From: Sequoia sempervirens
Lineage: Eukaryota; Streptophyta; Pinopsida; Cupressales; Cupressaceae
Length of the DNA stretch: 64,000 bases
Direction of reading: 5' to 3'
NCBI GenBank assembly: GCA_007258455.2
Contig: VDFB02000001.1
Span: 18,686,917 to 18,750,916 of the forward strand
Of this stretch, positions 26,901-40,795 are shown piece by piece (the first letter of the stretch is position 1; each line of letters opens with the position of its first letter). Position numbers and translations under genes: made by a program. Under the pieces are notes generated by a model that saw only the letters and a program-made list of their open reading frames with translations, made no database searches and was not told the DNA's origin.

Positions 26901-28151
26901 GTTTGAATTTTTCTTGACCATTGATCAACCTTGGTGACTACGATTGTGGATTGCACTGTAGTTGTCGATTATGTAGGTGTATATTCTATTTCCTTTTGCG
27001 AACCTTCATTTTTTGTTTATTTATAGCCGCATTTAAGAAACCGCACAGGTTTGAGTTGTTGTGGTCCATTGGTCATCTTTGGTGACTACACTTGTGGATT
27101 ACTCTGTAGTTGTGCATTCTATAGCATTTTCTATCACCTTTCCCTGAACCTTTTTTTATTGATTTGTAGCCACATTTAGAAAATCGCTCATGTTTGAGTT
27201 TTTGTGGGCCATCAATCAACTTCAGTGACTACAATTGTGGATTGTAGTGTATTAGTGTGCTCTATACACATATTTTTAATCGCCTTTCACGAACCTTCAT
27301 TTTTTTGAGTTATATCTACATTTAGGGAAATGCTCGTGTTTGAGTTTTCGTGGGCCATCGATTAACTATGGTGACTATGATTGAGGATTACACTATAGCT
27401 GTGCATTCTACACGCGTATTTACTATCGCCTTTCACAAAGCTTCATTTTTCATTAAGACATAGCCGCACTAAGGAAACTACTCGTGTTTGAGTTTTCTTG
27501 GACCATCGATCAACTTTGGTGACTACGATTGTAATGTAGTGCATTATTTACTGATATTTTTAATCAGTTTTCACGAAACTTCAAATTTTTTTGAGTTATA
27601 GCTGCATTTAGGAAACTGGTCATGTTTGAGTTTTTCTAGGCCATTGATCAACTCTGCTGACAATGCTTGTTGATTGTACTATGATTGTGCATTCTATACG
27701 TGTATTTTCTATCGCCTTTCGTGAACCTTCATTTTTTGTTGAGTTATAGCTGCAGTTAGGAAACCACTGTTGTTTGAGTTTTCGTGGGACATCGATCAAC
27801 TTTGGTGACTACGAGTGTGGGTTGCAAGGTAACGTCCATTTTGTACGTGTATTTTCTATCTCCTTTCGTGAACCTTCATTTTTTGTTGAGTTATAGCCGC
27901 ATTTAGGAAATCGCTCACATTTGACTTCTCATGGGCCATCGATCAACTTTGGTGACTACTATTGGGGATTTACATTGTAGTTGTGCATTCTATATGCGTA
28001 TTTTCTATCGCCTTTCATGAACATTCATTTTTCATTGAGTTGCATTTAGGAAAATGCTCTCGTTTAAGTTTTCATGGGCCATCGATCAACTTTAGTGACT
28101 ATGATTGTGGATTACACAGTAGTTGTGCATTCTATATGCGTATTTCCTATG
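23947..28151 (+). repeat. 148-bp satellite array, + orientation
   Basis: About 28 monomers of mixed subtypes, with several partial monomers (near 24610, 25340 and 27530). No other feature is visible. The right edge switches orientation at 'cctatgtgtggctataac'. Confidence 0.94.
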
Positions 28152-31100
28152 TGTGGCTATAACTCAATGAATAATGAAGGTTCACGAATGGCGATTGAAA
28201 ACATGCATATAGAATGCACAACTAGAGTATAATCCACAATCATAGTTAACAAAGTTTATAGATGACCCACCAAAACTCAAACACTAGCGTTTTGATAAAT
28301 GCATCTATAACTCAACAAAAAAAGAAGGTTCATGAAAGACAATTAAAAATGTGCGTACATAATACACAAATATATTACAATCCACAATCATAGTCACACA
28401 AGTTGATTGATGAACCAAAAAAACTCAAACATGACCAGTTTCCTAAATGTGGCTATAACTCAACAAAAAATGAATTTTCGTGAAAGGCGATAGAAAATAC
28501 TTGATAGAATGTACAACTATAGTGTAATGAACAATCCTAGTCATCAAAGTTGATCGATGGCCCACAAAAACTCATACACAAGTGGTTTCCTAAATGCAGC
28601 TATAACTCAACAAAACTTGAAGGTTCGTGAAAGGCGATAGAAAATACACGTATAGAATGCACTATTTTAGAGTAATCCACAATCGTAGTCACCAAAGTTG
28701 ATCGATGGCCCATGAAAACTCAAACAAGAACGTTTTCCTAAATGCGTCTATAATTCAACAAAAAATGAAGGTTCTTGAAAGGCAATACAAAATACGTATA
28801 GAATGCACAACTCTAGTGTAACCGATAATCGTAGTCCCGAAAGTTGATCGATGGGCCACGAAAACTCTAACACGATTGTTTTCCTAAATGTGGTTATAAC
28901 TCAAAAAAAAATTAAGATTTCTAAAACAAAATAGAAAATACGCCTTTATAATGGACAACTACAGTATAATCCACAAGCGTAATCACCAAAGTTGATTGAT
29001 GGCCCACAAAAACTCAAACGTGAGTGGTTTCCTAAGTGCAGCTAACTCAAATAAAAATGAAGGGTCACCAAATGCGATAGAAATTACGCATATAGAATGC
29101 ACAACTATAGTGTAATGCACAATCGTAGTCAACAAAATTGAACGATGGCCCACAAAAACTCAAACAAGAGAGGTTTCCTAAATAAGGCTATAACTCAACA
29201 AAAAATGAAGGTTCACGAAAGGTGATAGAAAATACGTGTAGAAAATGGACAACTATAGTGCAATCCAGAATCGTAGTCACCAAAGTTGATCGATGGCCCA
29301 CGAAAATTCAAACACGGGGAGTTTCCTAAGTGCGGCTATAACTTAACAAAAATTGCGGTTATTGAAAGGCGATATAAAATACACGTTTAGAATGCATAAC
29401 TGTAGTGTAATCCACAATCGTAGTCAACAAAGTTGATCAATTGCCCACAAAAACTCAAACACGAGTGTTTTCCTAAATGCGGCTATAACTCAATGGAAAA
29501 TGAAGGGTTGTGAAAGGAGATTAAAAATATATGTACGAAATTTACAACTATGGTGCAATTCACAATCGTTGTCACCAAAGTTTATCGATGGCCCACAAAA
29601 ACTCAAACATGAGTGGTTTCCTGTATACACATATAGAATGTACAACTACGATGTAATGCACAATCGTAGTCACCAAAGTTGATTGATGGCCCACGAAAAC
29701 TCAAACACGAGTAGTTTGATAAATGCGGTTATAATTCGACAAAAAAAGAAGCTTCGCAAAAGGTGATAGAGAATATGTGCATAGAATAGACAACTATAGT
29801 GAAATCCACAATCGTAGTCATCATAGTTGAACAATGACCTGCGAAAACTCAAACACGAGCGGTTTCCTAAATTCGGCTATAACTCAACAAAAAATGAGGG
29901 TTCGCGAAAGGCAATAGAAAATTAGCATATAATATGCACAAGTATAGTGTAATCCACAGGCGTAGTCATCAAAGTTGATCGATGGCCCACGAAAACTCAA
30001 ACACGAACAATTTGCTAAATGCGGGTATAACTCTACAACGAACTGAAAATTTGTGAAAGGCGATAGAAAATACACATACATAATGGACAACTACAATGCA
30101 ATCCATAATCATAGTCACGAAAGTTGATTGATGGCCTACGAAAACTCAAACACGATGAGTTTCCTAAGTGCAACTATAATTCAACAAAACATGGAGGTTT
30201 GTGAAAGGCGATAAAAAATATGTGTATAGAATGCAATACTACAGTGTAATCCACAAGCGTAGTCACCAAAGTTGATCAATGGCCCACGAAAATGGAAACT
30301 CGAGCTGTTGTCAAAATGAAGGTTCGCGAGAGGCGATAGAAAATACACTTACAAAAAGAACAACTACAGTGCAATCCACAATCGTAGACACCAAAGTTTA
30401 TCGATGGCCCATGGAAACTCAAACATGAGCGGTTTCCTAAGTGCAACTATAACTAAACAAAAAATGAAGGTTGGCGAAAGGCAATAGAAAATTAGCATAT
30501 AGAATGCAAAACTACAATGTTATCCAATAGCGTCGTCGCCAAAGTTGTTCGATGGCTCATGAAAAACTCAAACATGAGAGTTTTCCTAAATTAGGCGTTA
30601 GTGAAAGGCGATAGAAAATATGCGTATAGAATGCACAACTACAGTGTAATCCACAATCATAGTAGCCAATGTTGATTGGTCACAAATGAAAACTCAAACA
30701 TGATTAGTTTCCTAAGTGTAGCTATAACTCAACAAAAATGAAGGTTTGTGAAAGGCGATAGAAAATATCTGTATAGAATGCACAAACAGTGTAATCTGCA
30801 TAGTCACCAAAGTTGATGGATGGGCCATGAAAACTTAAACACGACCAGTTTCCTAAGTGCAGCTATAACACAACAAAAAATGAAGGTTTGTGAAAGGCAA
30901 TAGAAAATATGCATATAGAATGCAAAACTACAGTGTAATCCAGAAGCGTAGTCTCCAAAGTTAATCGATGGCCCACGAAAATGCAAATTCGAGCAGTTTC
31001 CTAAATGCAGCTATAAAACAATAAAAAACGTAGGTTTGTGAAATGAAATAGAAAATACACGTACAAAAAGAAAACCCACAGTGCAATTCACAATTGTAGA

Positions 31101-34100
31101 CACCAAATTTTAGCGATGGCCCACGAAAACTCAAACATGAGCATTTTCCTAAGTGTGGCTTAACAAAATAGAAAATGAAGGTTCGCGAAAGGCAATAGAA
31201 AATTAGCATATAGAATGCATAACTACATTGTAATCCACAAGTGTTGTCACTAAAGTTGATTGATGGCCCAAAAAAATTGAAACATGCACGGTTTCCTAAA
31301 TGCGGCTATAATTAGGAAAAAATGAAGGTTCATGAAAGGCAATAGAAAATACGCGTATAGAATGCAAAACTATAGGGTAATGCACAAGCGTAGTCACCAA
31401 ACTTGATCGATGGCCCACGAAAACTCAAACGCGAGCGGTTTCCTAAATGCGGCTATAACTCAAGAAAAAATGAATTTTGAAAAAGGCGAAAGAAAATATG
31501 CATACAAATTGCAAAACAATAGTGCAATCCACAATCATCGTCACTAAAGTTGATTGGTGGCCCATGAAAACTCAAACATGACTGGTTTCCTGAATCTGGT
31601 TACAGAATGCTGAACAAAAAATAAATGGTTGTGAAAGGCGATGAAAAATATGTGTATAGAATGTTGAACTCGTAAATCCACAATCATAGTCACCAAAATT
31701 AATTGATCGATGGCCCAGAAATACATTGATCGATGGAAGTTCGCAGAAGGCAACATAAAATACATGTATAGAATGCAGAACTATAGTGTAATCCACAATT
31801 GTAGTCACCAAAGTTGATCGATGGCACACAAAAACTCAAACATGAGAGGTTTCCTAAATATGGCTATTACTTAACAAAAAATAAATGGTCATGAAAGGGG
31901 ATAGAAAGTATGCATATAGAATGCACAACGACAGTGTATTCCACAATCGTAATCGCCAAACTTGATCGATGGCCCAAGAAAACTTAAACACGAGCATTTT
32001 CCTAAATGCAGCTAAATGAAGGTTCATGAAACGCGATTATAAATATCCTTACAAAATGCACAACTACAGTGCAATCCATAATTGTAGTCACCAAAGTTGA
32101 TCGATGGCCCACGAGAACTCAAACATGATCGATTTCCTAAATGCTGCAATAACTCAACAAAAAATGAAGTTTTACGAAAGGCGATGGAAAATACGAGTCC
32201 AAATGGACAAGTACAGTGCAATCCACATTCGTAGTCACCAAAGTTGATTGATGGCCCACGAAAACTCAAACACGAGCGGTTTCCTAAGTGCGGCTATAAC
32301 TAAACCAAAAATGAAGGTTTGCGAGAGGCAATAGAAAATATGCTTAAAGAATGCACAATAATAGAGTAATCCACAATCTTAGTCACCAAAATTGATTGAT
32401 GCCCCACGAAAAACTCAAACATGAGCATTTCCCTAAATGCGGCTATAACTCAACAAAAATGATGGTTCGTGAAAGTTGATTAAAAATATCCATATAGAAT
32501 ACACAACTATAGTGCAATCCACAATCGTAGTCACCAAATTTGATCGATAGCCCACGAAAAACTTAAACATGAGTGGTTTCCTAAACGCGACTATAACTCA
32601 ACAAAAATTGAAGGTTCACGAAAAGTGATAGAAAATACGTGTACAAAATGGACAACTATAGTGCAATCCATAATCGTAGTCAGCAAAGTTAATCGATTGC
32701 CCACGAAAACTCAAATAGGAGCGGTTTCCTAAACGCGGCTATAACTCAAGAAAAAATGAAGCTGGAAGAAAGGCAATAGAATATATGTGTACAGAATGGA
32801 CAACTATAGTGCAATCCACAATCGTAGTCACCAAAGTTAACCGATTTATGAAGGTTAGCAAAAGGCAAAAAAAAAAAAAGCGTATAGAAAGCACAACTAC
32901 AGTGTAATCCACAATCATAGTCACCAATGTTGATAGATGGCACATGAAAACTCAAACACGAGCATTTTCCTAAATGCGGCTATAAGACAAGAAGAAATGA
33001 AGGTTTGTAAACGGTGATTAAAAATATTGCTACAAAATGCACAACTACAGTACAATCCATAATCATAGTCACGAAAGTTGATCAATGGGCCACAAAAACT
33101 TAAACAAGAGCAGTTTCCTAAATGTGGCTATAACTCAAAAAAAAAGTTAAGGTTTGTGAAAGGTGATCTAAAATACGCATATAGAGTAAATAACAATAGT
33201 GTAATCCACAAAATTCATCACCAAAGCTAATTGATGGCCCACCAAAACTAAAACTCGAGCGGTTTTCTAAATGCGGCTATATATTAAAAAAGAATAAAGG
33301 ATTGCAAAAGGCGATAGTAAAAAAATGTACATAATGGACAACTACAGTGCAATCCACAATCATAGTCACCAAAGTTGATCGATGGACCACAAAAACTCAA
33401 ACACGCGCAGTTTCCTAAGTGTTGCTATAACTTATCGAAAAATGAACATTCGCGAAAGGCTATAGAAAATACATGAATAGAATGCATAATTGCAATGTAA
33501 TCCACAATCTTATTCGCCAAAGTTCATCAATGGGCCACAAAAAACTCAAACTCGAGCATTATTCTAAATGCGGCTATAAGACAACAAAAAATTAAGGTTC
33601 ATGAAAGGCGATAGAAAATATGAGTACATAATGCACAACTACAGTCCAATCCACAATCGTAGTCTCCAAAGTTGATTGATAGCCCACGAAAATTCAAACA
33701 CGAGTTGTTTCCTGAATGCAGCTATAACTCAACAAGAAATGAAGGTTCACAGAAGGCGATAGAAAATATCCATACAAAATGGACAAATATAGTGCAATCC
33801 ACAATCGTAGTTGACAAAGTTGATTGATGGCCCACGAAAACTCAAACACGAGCGCTTTCCTATGTGTGGCTATAACTCAACGAAAAATAAACGTTCATGA
33901 ACGGCAATAGAAAATACGCATGTAGAATACACTACTACAGTGTAATCCATAATCGTAGTCACCAAAGCTAATCGATGGCCCACAAAAACTAAAACACGAG
34001 CAATTTCCTAACTGTAGCTATAACTCAACAAAAAATGAAGGTTCTTGAAAGGCGATAGAAAATACACTTATAGAATACATAACTACTATGTAATCCACAA

Positions 34101-36595
34101 CCGTACTCACGAAAGTTGATCGATGGCCCATGAAAACTCAAACTCGAGTGGTTTCCAAAATACGGCTATAACTCAAGAAAAAATGCAGGTTCGCGAAAGG
34201 TGATAGAAAATAAACATACAAAATGGACAACCTACAGTGCAATCCACAATCGATGTCACCAAAAGTTGATCGATGGCCCACGAAAACTCAAACATGAGTG
34301 GTTTCCTAGGTGCAGCTATAACTCAACGAAAAATGAAGGTTCACGAAAGGTGATAGAATATAAATGTAAAGAATGGACAACTACAGTGCAATCCACAATC
34401 GTAGAAACCAAAGATGATTGATGCTCCCAAAAACTCAAACGTGAGCGGTTTCCTAAATGCGGCTATAACTCAACAAAAAATGATGGTTCGCGAAGGTGAC
34501 ACAAAACAAGCATATATAATGCACAACTACAGTGTAATCCACAATCGTAGTCACCAAAGTTGGTCAATGGCCCACGAAAACTCAAACACAAATGTTTTCC
34601 TAAATGCGGCTATAACTCAACAAAAATTGATTGTTCGTGAAAGGTGATTAAAAATATGTGTATATAATTCACAATTTTAGTATAATCCACAATTGTCGTC
34701 ACCAAAGTTGATTGATGGCCCAAAAAAATTCAAACATGAGCGGTTTCCTAAATGCTGTTATAACTCAAAAAAATATGAAGGTTCGCATAATGCGATAGAA
34801 AATAAGTGTATAAATGCACAACTAAAGTGTAATCCACAATCGTAGTCACTTAAGTGAAATGATGGCCCACAAAAGCCAAAACTCGAGTGTTTTCCTAAAT
34901 CCGGTTATAACTCAACAAAAAATAAAGGTTCGTGAAAGGTGATAGAAAATATGCATACAAACTGAAGAACTACAGTATAATCCACAATCGTAGTCACCAA
35001 AGTTAATTGATGGCCCACAAAATATCAAACACGAGTGGTTTCCTAAGTGTGGCTATAACTAAAGAAAAATGAAGGTTCATGAAAGGCTACGTAAAATACA
35101 CGTATAGAATGTACAATCATAGCTTAATCCACAATCATAGTTACCAAAGTTGATCGATGGCCAATGAAAACTCAAACACGATTGTTTTCCTAAATGCAGC
35201 TATAACTCAAAAAAGATAAAGTTTCGTGAAAGGCGATTAAACTTATGCGTACAAAATGCACAACTACAGTACAATCCACAATTGTAGTCACCAAAGTTGG
35301 TTAATGGCCCACAAAAACAAAAACATAAGTGGTTTTCCTAAATGCTTCTATAATTTCGAAAAGAATGCAGGTTCACAATCGTAGTCACCAAAGTTGATCG
35401 ATGGCCCAGAAAAACTCAAAAAAGAGTGGTTTCCTAGGTGAAGCTATAACTCAACGAAAAATGAAGGTTCGCGAAAGGCGATAGAAAATAAACATAGAGA
35501 ATGGACAAGTAGAGTGCAATCCACAATCGTAGTGACCAAAGTTTATTGATGGCTCAAAAAAACTCAAACATGAGTGGTTTCCAGAAATGCGGCTATAACT
35601 CACCAAACAATTAAGGTTCGCAAAAGGCGACAGAAAATATAAGTATAAAATGCACAATTGCAGGCATCGTCATCAAAGTTGATTGATGGCCCACGTAAAC
35701 TACAGCTGAAGTGGTTTCCTAAATTCACCTATAACTCAAAAAAAAATGAAGGTTCAGAAAGGCAATAGAAAATACGCGTATGGAATAGACGAGTACATCA
35801 CAATCCATAATTATAGTCACCAAACTTGATCGATGGCCCACGAAAACTCAAACATGAGCGGTTTCCTAAGTGCGGCTATAACTTAAGAAAAAATGAATGT
35901 TTGCGAAAGGCAATAAAAAACATGCATATAGAATGCATAACTACAGTGTAATCCACAATCGTAGTCACCAAAGTTGATCGAGGATGGCCCATGAAAACTC
36001 AAACACGAACGTTTTTCTAAATGCAGCTATAACTCAATAAAAATTGAACGTTCGTGAAAGGTGATTAAAAATATGCGTACAAAATCCACAACTTTAGTAT
36101 AATCCACAATCATTGTTAACAAAGTTGATTGATGGCCCATAAAAACTTAAACATAAGGGGTTTCCTAAATGCGCCTATAACTCAACAAATGATGAAGGTT
36201 TTTTTAATGAGATAGAAAATACGCGTATAAAATGCACAACTAAAGTGTAATCCATAATCGTAGTCACCAAAGCTAATCGATGGCCCACGAAAACTCAAAT
36301 TCCTGTTTTTTCATAAATGCGGCTATAACTCAGCAAAAATAAAGTTTCGTGAAAGGCGATGGAAAATATGCGTATAGAATGCTCAACTACAGTGTAATCC
36401 ACAAGCGTAGTCACCAATGTTAATCGATGACCCACAAAACCTCAAACCTTAGCAGTTTCCTAAATGTGGCAATATCTAGACAAAAATGAAGGTTCAGGAA
36501 AGGCAATAGAAAATACAAATACAAAATGGACAACTATAGTGCAATCCACAATCATAGTCACCAAAGTTGATCAATGGCCCACAAAAACTCAAACA
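28152..36595 (-). repeat. 148-bp satellite array, - orientation, longest inverted block
   Basis: About 57 monomers read as reverse complement ('gttgatcgatggcccacg', 'tgcggctataactcaac'). Local irregularities are present, such as a duplicated 'tgatcgatgg' piece near 31700-31740 and a partial monomer near 32850. No coding region is supported. The right edge switches to + at 'aaacattcaactttgg' (about 36596). Confidence 0.94.
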
Positions 36596-37459
36596 TTCAA
36601 CTTTGGTGACTACAATTGTGGATTGTACTATACTAGTGCATTTTGTATGCATATTTTTAATGGCCTTTCACGAAGCTTCATTTTTTGTTGAGTTATAGTC
36701 GCATTTAGGAAAATGCTTGTGTTTGAGTTTTCATGGGCCATCGATCAACTTTGGTAACTATGATTTTGGATTACCCTGTAGTTTTGCATTCTATATGCGA
36801 ATTTTCTATCGCCTTTCGCTAACCTTCGTTTTTCATTGAGTTATACCTGAGCTTAGGAAAGCACTCGCATTTGAGTTTACGTGGGCCATCGATCGACTTT
36901 GGTGACTATTATTGTGGATTGCACTATAGTTGTCCATTCTGTACTTGTATTTTCTATCGCTTTTCATGAACCTTCATTTTTTGTTGAGTTAAGAAACCGC
37001 TCGTGTTTGAGTTTTTGTGGGCCAGCAATAAACTTTGGTGAGTACGATAGTGGATTGTACTCTAGTTGTGTATTGTGTATGCATATTTTTAATTGCCTTT
37101 CATGAAACTTCATTTTTTGTTGAGTTATAGCTGCACTTAGGAAACCGCTCCTATTTGAGTTTTTGTGGGCCATCAATCAACTTTGGTGACTATGATTGTG
37201 GCTTGCGAACATTTATTTTTTGTTAAGTTATAACTGCATTTAGGAAACCACTCGAGTTTGACATTTCGTGGGCCATCGATCAACTTTGGTGACTATGCTT
37301 GTGGATTAGACTGTAGTTTTGCATTTTATATGCGTATTTTCTATCGCCTTTCGTGAGCCTTTAGTTTTTGTTCAGTGATAGCCGCATTTAGGAAACCGCT
37401 CGTGTTTGAGTTTTCGTGGGCCATCGATCAACTTTGGTGACTATGATTGTCAATTGCAA
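36596..37459 (+). repeat. 148-bp satellite array, + orientation
   Basis: About six monomers. The array runs directly into the gag region of a chromovirus at 'gattgtcaattgcaat'. Confidence 0.93.
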
Positions 37460-38135
37460 TAACAGAGGTAGAGGACCTCAAGGAGGTTCAAATAGAGGAA
37501 GACGAGCAGGCAAGAGCAATTCATACTTTGCAAACATGAAATGCTATCATTGTGGTCAAGTAGGTCATCCTACTTATAGGTGCCCGGAGAAAGCATCTTC
37601 ATCAAGCAATGAGAAGAGAGTGGCTTATGCACAAGAGGACACCATGAGTCGTAAGTCATATGAGATCAGTCATATTGAATCTGAGGTAGGAGAGAATCTG
37701 ATGTTCAATAGAGTTTTGATCAGACAACCGGTCAAGGAAGAACCAAAACAAAGGAGAGCTCTGTTTAGAGTAAGGTGCAAGATACTTGGTAAAGTATGCA
37801 AGGTCATAATAGATTCAGGTTCAACAAACAATATAATCTTAGAGGAGGCAGTAATGAAATTGAAATTGGAGAAGATACCCCACACTAACCCCTACAAGGT
37901 CACATGGCTAAACAAAGGGCAGAGTGTTCTAGTGAATGAGCAAGTAACGGTGGAGTTTTCCATTGGAGGGTACAAGGACAAGTTAGTTTGTGATGTTTTA
38001 CCCAGTGATGCATGCCATCTACTATTGGGCAGACCATGGCAATATGACAAAGGTGTCATATATGATGGGAAAGAGAACACCATCTCATTCAAGAAGGATG
38101 GGAAGACTTTCAAGTTGCAGTCACTATCAGAATAA
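37416..38135 (+). pseudogene. gypsy gag (C-terminal part) and protease, fused to satellite start
   Basis: A 239-residue frame whose first 14 or so residues (from MGHRSTLVTM) are satellite sequence; the element begins at about residue 15. A Gly/Arg-rich stretch leads into a CCHC zinc knuckle (CYHCGQVGHPTYRC, 37542-37583), the RNA-binding motif of gag nucleocapsid. The aspartic protease follows, with active-site DSGSTNN (Asp codon 37812-37814). The capsid part of gag is missing. The frame stops at 38133 and again at 38145, then continues in the same frame into RT, so the stops are lesions in a gag-pol polyprotein. The satellite-derived ATG is a chance start; I infer no expression. Confidence 0.88.
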
Positions 38136-38147
38136 GAAGAAGGATAG

Positions 38148-38993
38148 TCAAAGACACGAAGCATCATGTTGAGTAGTGGGAAGGAGTTCCTTAACAACCT
38201 ACATCAAGGGAGTGAAGGATATTTGGTTATGTTACAACCTAAAGAAGAAGACAAGGCTAACAAGACAGTCATACCCGGAGCAGTCCTAAAGTTGTTGGAT
38301 CAGTTCAAGGAGATTGTCAGTGATGGTACACCTGCAACTTTACCTCCAAAGAGAGCCATTAGTCATCAAATTGACTTCATACCTAGAGCTTCATTACTAG
38401 ACAAAGCAGCATACAAGCTTACACCAGATCAAAACCTAGAAGTAGCTAGGCAAGTGCAGGAGTTGTTGGATCAAGGATTGATTCAAAAGAGCATTAGCCC
38501 ATGTGCAGTACCAGTGGTCTTAGCAACAAAGAATATATGGTAAGTGGAGAGACTATGCACTGATTCTAGAGCAATAAATAGAATCAAAATCAGATATAGA
38601 TTCCCTATCCCTAGGATTGAAGACTTGATGGTTTGTCTTGGAGGAGCTCAAAACTTCACCAAGTTGGATCTCAAGAGTGGATACCATCAGATTAGAATCA
38701 AGGATGGAGATGAGTGGAAGATAGCTTTTAAGACAAATGATGGGTTGTATGAGTGGAGAGTTATGCCATTTGGCCTCTCTAATGCCCCTAGCACATTCAT
38801 GAGGCTCATGAATGAAGTGCTTAAAGACTTTACATGGATATTTGTGGTAGTGTATCTTGATGACATCCTCATATACAACAAGACAACAGAAGAGCATTTA
38901 AAACATGTGGAGATGGTTCTTAGAAGGTTGCAAGAGGAGAAGTTGGAAATCAATCTAGACAAGTGTTAGTTCTTTAAGCAAGAGCTTTTCTAT
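38148..38993 (+). pseudogene. gypsy reverse transcriptase domain
   Basis: Two same-frame segments split by a stop at 38541 and ended by a stop at 38967. The first holds the pre-RT and RT N-terminal region, with 'LPPKRAISHQIDFIPRAS' and 'LIQKSISPCAVPVV'. The second has '[20 protein letters not shown]', '[20 protein letters not shown]', '[14 protein letters not shown]' and the catalytic box YLDD (38853-38864). These are standard Ty3/gypsy RT blocks in the right order. The catalytic Asp residues are intact, so inactivation comes from the stops and not from active-site loss. The stop at 38541 lies in a short stretch that aligns poorly with relatives, so a small indel pair is also likely there. 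Confidence 0.92.
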
Positions 38994-40001
38994 TTGGATT
39001 TTTTAGTGTCCAAAGGATCATTGAAGATGGATCCAAGGAAGGTGGAAGCCAACCTAAAATGGCCTACACCAACTACAGTGACAGAGGTAAGAAGTTTTCA
39101 TGGATTGGCTCAATTTTATAGGAAATTTATAAGGAACTTTAGTGGCATATGTGCACCAGTCCCGGATACAATCAAAGGAGGTTTAAAAACTAAGTTTAAG
39201 TGGACTCAAGAAGCTGAGAAAGGGTTTGAGAAACTGAAACAAGAGGTGGAAACTCAACCAATTCTCTTATTACCTAGCTTGGACAAGTTGTTCACTGTTG
39301 AATGTGATTCTAGTGGAGTGGCAGTAGGAGGAGTGTTAAGTCAAGAGGGCAGGGCTATAGCCTTCTTTAGTGAGAAGCTCAATGAAGCAAAGCAGAAGTA
39401 TTCAACCTATGACTTAGAACTTTATGCTTTGGTTGAGTCATTTAGGAAATGGAGGCATTACCTTCTACCCAAGGAGTTTGTAGTCTTTACTGACAATCAG
39501 GAACTTAGTTTTATCAACACTCAAGAGAAGTTGAGTAATAGGAATTTGAAATGGATGGAATACATCCAAGGTTTTACCTTCACCATCAAGCACAAGAAGG
39601 GACAACTAAACAAAGTAGCATATGCATTAAGTAGGAGATTGTTGACAATGCAAGAGATACAGATCAAGAGCATTGGCATAGAGAGTTTCAAGGATCTCTA
39701 TGGGGAAGATGAAGACTTTTCAGAGGTCTATAAGGTATGTTCTAACTTTGAGAATCATTTCCATAGCCAATACTCAGAGTATACTTTGCAAAGTGGGTTA
39801 TTGTTTAAGGGAAATCAGTTATGTGTTCCAAGAGGGTCAATGAGGGAAAATCTGATTCAAGAAAAGCATAATGGCAGTCTTAGTGGACATTTTGGCATCA
39901 ATAAGACTTTAGAACTAGTGCAAAGATTCTATTACTGGCCTAAGTTGGCAAGATATGTTGGAAAGTATGTGGAACAATGTGTTGTGTGTATGAAAGCTTA
40001 G
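38994..40001 (+). pseudogene. gypsy RNase H and integrase zinc-binding domain
   Basis: The frame starts within the RT thumb ('FLVSKGSLKMDPRKVEANL'). RNase H follows, with first acidic residue in ECDSSG, then 'AIAFFSEKLNEAKQKYSTYD' and TDNQ. The last catalytic Asp, normally in a VADALSRR-type motif, reads as Tyr (VAYALSRR, Tyr codon 39621-39623), so RNase H would be impaired. The integrase HHCC zinc finger is complete: His codons at 39867 and 39888, Cys codons at 39978 and 39987 (CVVC). The frame ends with a stop at 39999 just after this finger; the integrase core continues in the same frame downstream. Confidence 0.92.
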
Positions 40002-40795
40002 GGAGGAGCTAGTAATCCTGGTTTATTTCAACCCCTACCCATTCCTAACAGACCATGGGAGTGTGTGAGCATGGATTTTATGGTAGGCCTTCCTAAGACC
40101 AAGACTGGTTTTGATAGTGTTTATGTAGTGGTAGACAAATTTAGCAAAATGAGTCATTTTATTCCCTGCAAAACTACTCATGATGCTAGTTACATAGCTC
40201 ATCTCTTCTTCAAGGAAGTTGTAAGGATCCATAAATTGCCTTTGAGCATTGTTTCAGACAGGGATGTGAAGTTCATGAGTCACTTTTGGAAGACTCTATG
40301 GAGAAGATTGGGTACTAACCTGTCTTTTGGATTAGCTTACCATCCTCAGACCAATGGTGAAATAGAGGTGGTTAATAAGGTGCTAGGTAACCTTCTAAGG
40401 TGCCTAACTAAGGAGTATGGACAGACATGGGATATGGTTATCTCACAAGCTGAGTATGCATACAATGATAGTGTGAACCAGACCACAGGGAAGAGTCCTT
40501 TTGAAGTTGTGTATGGGATGCACCCAAGAGGCATATGTGAGCTCAGAGATCTTGGAGCTATAAAACAAAAAAGTGGACATGCAGAAGATTTTAGTCAGAC
40601 CATGAAGGAGATTCAGGAGCAGGTAAAGAGGATAGTCACTGAGGCTACACAAAAATTGAAGGAGAAGGCATATATGTCAAGGAAAGATGTGCAATTTGCA
40701 GTAGGGGACTATGTTATGGTCCACCTTAACAAGTCAAGGTTGCAGAAGGGAATGTAAACCAAGTTGCAGATGAAGAGAGTGGGTCCATGCAAGGT
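40002..40795 (+). pseudogene. gypsy integrase catalytic core
   Basis: This is the retroviral-type DDE integrase core. The first Asp is in SMDFMVGLPKT (codon 40068), the second in IVSDRDVKF (codon 40257), and the Glu in NGEIEVVN (codon 40365). All three are present. 'YHPQTNGE' is the usual gypsy signature. The C-terminal part ('FAVGDYVMVHLNKSRLQKG') matches the chromovirus GPF/Y-type linker region, whose GPCKV survives near 40785. A stop at 40755 and a frameshift near 40795 break it from the chromodomain. Confidence 0.92.

Noticed and set aside
28152..36595. CRISPR-like regular repeat spacing
   Set aside because: The repeats are contiguous 148-bp monomers with no unique spacers, in a plant context with LTR retrotransposons. 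This is satellite DNA.
38541..38543. Possible intron or programmed readthrough at the in-frame stop in the chromovirus RT
   Set aside because: The 'ggtaag' at 38539 resembles a splice donor, but no matching acceptor removes a sensible piece, and other stops follow in the same frame. Simple decay explains it better.
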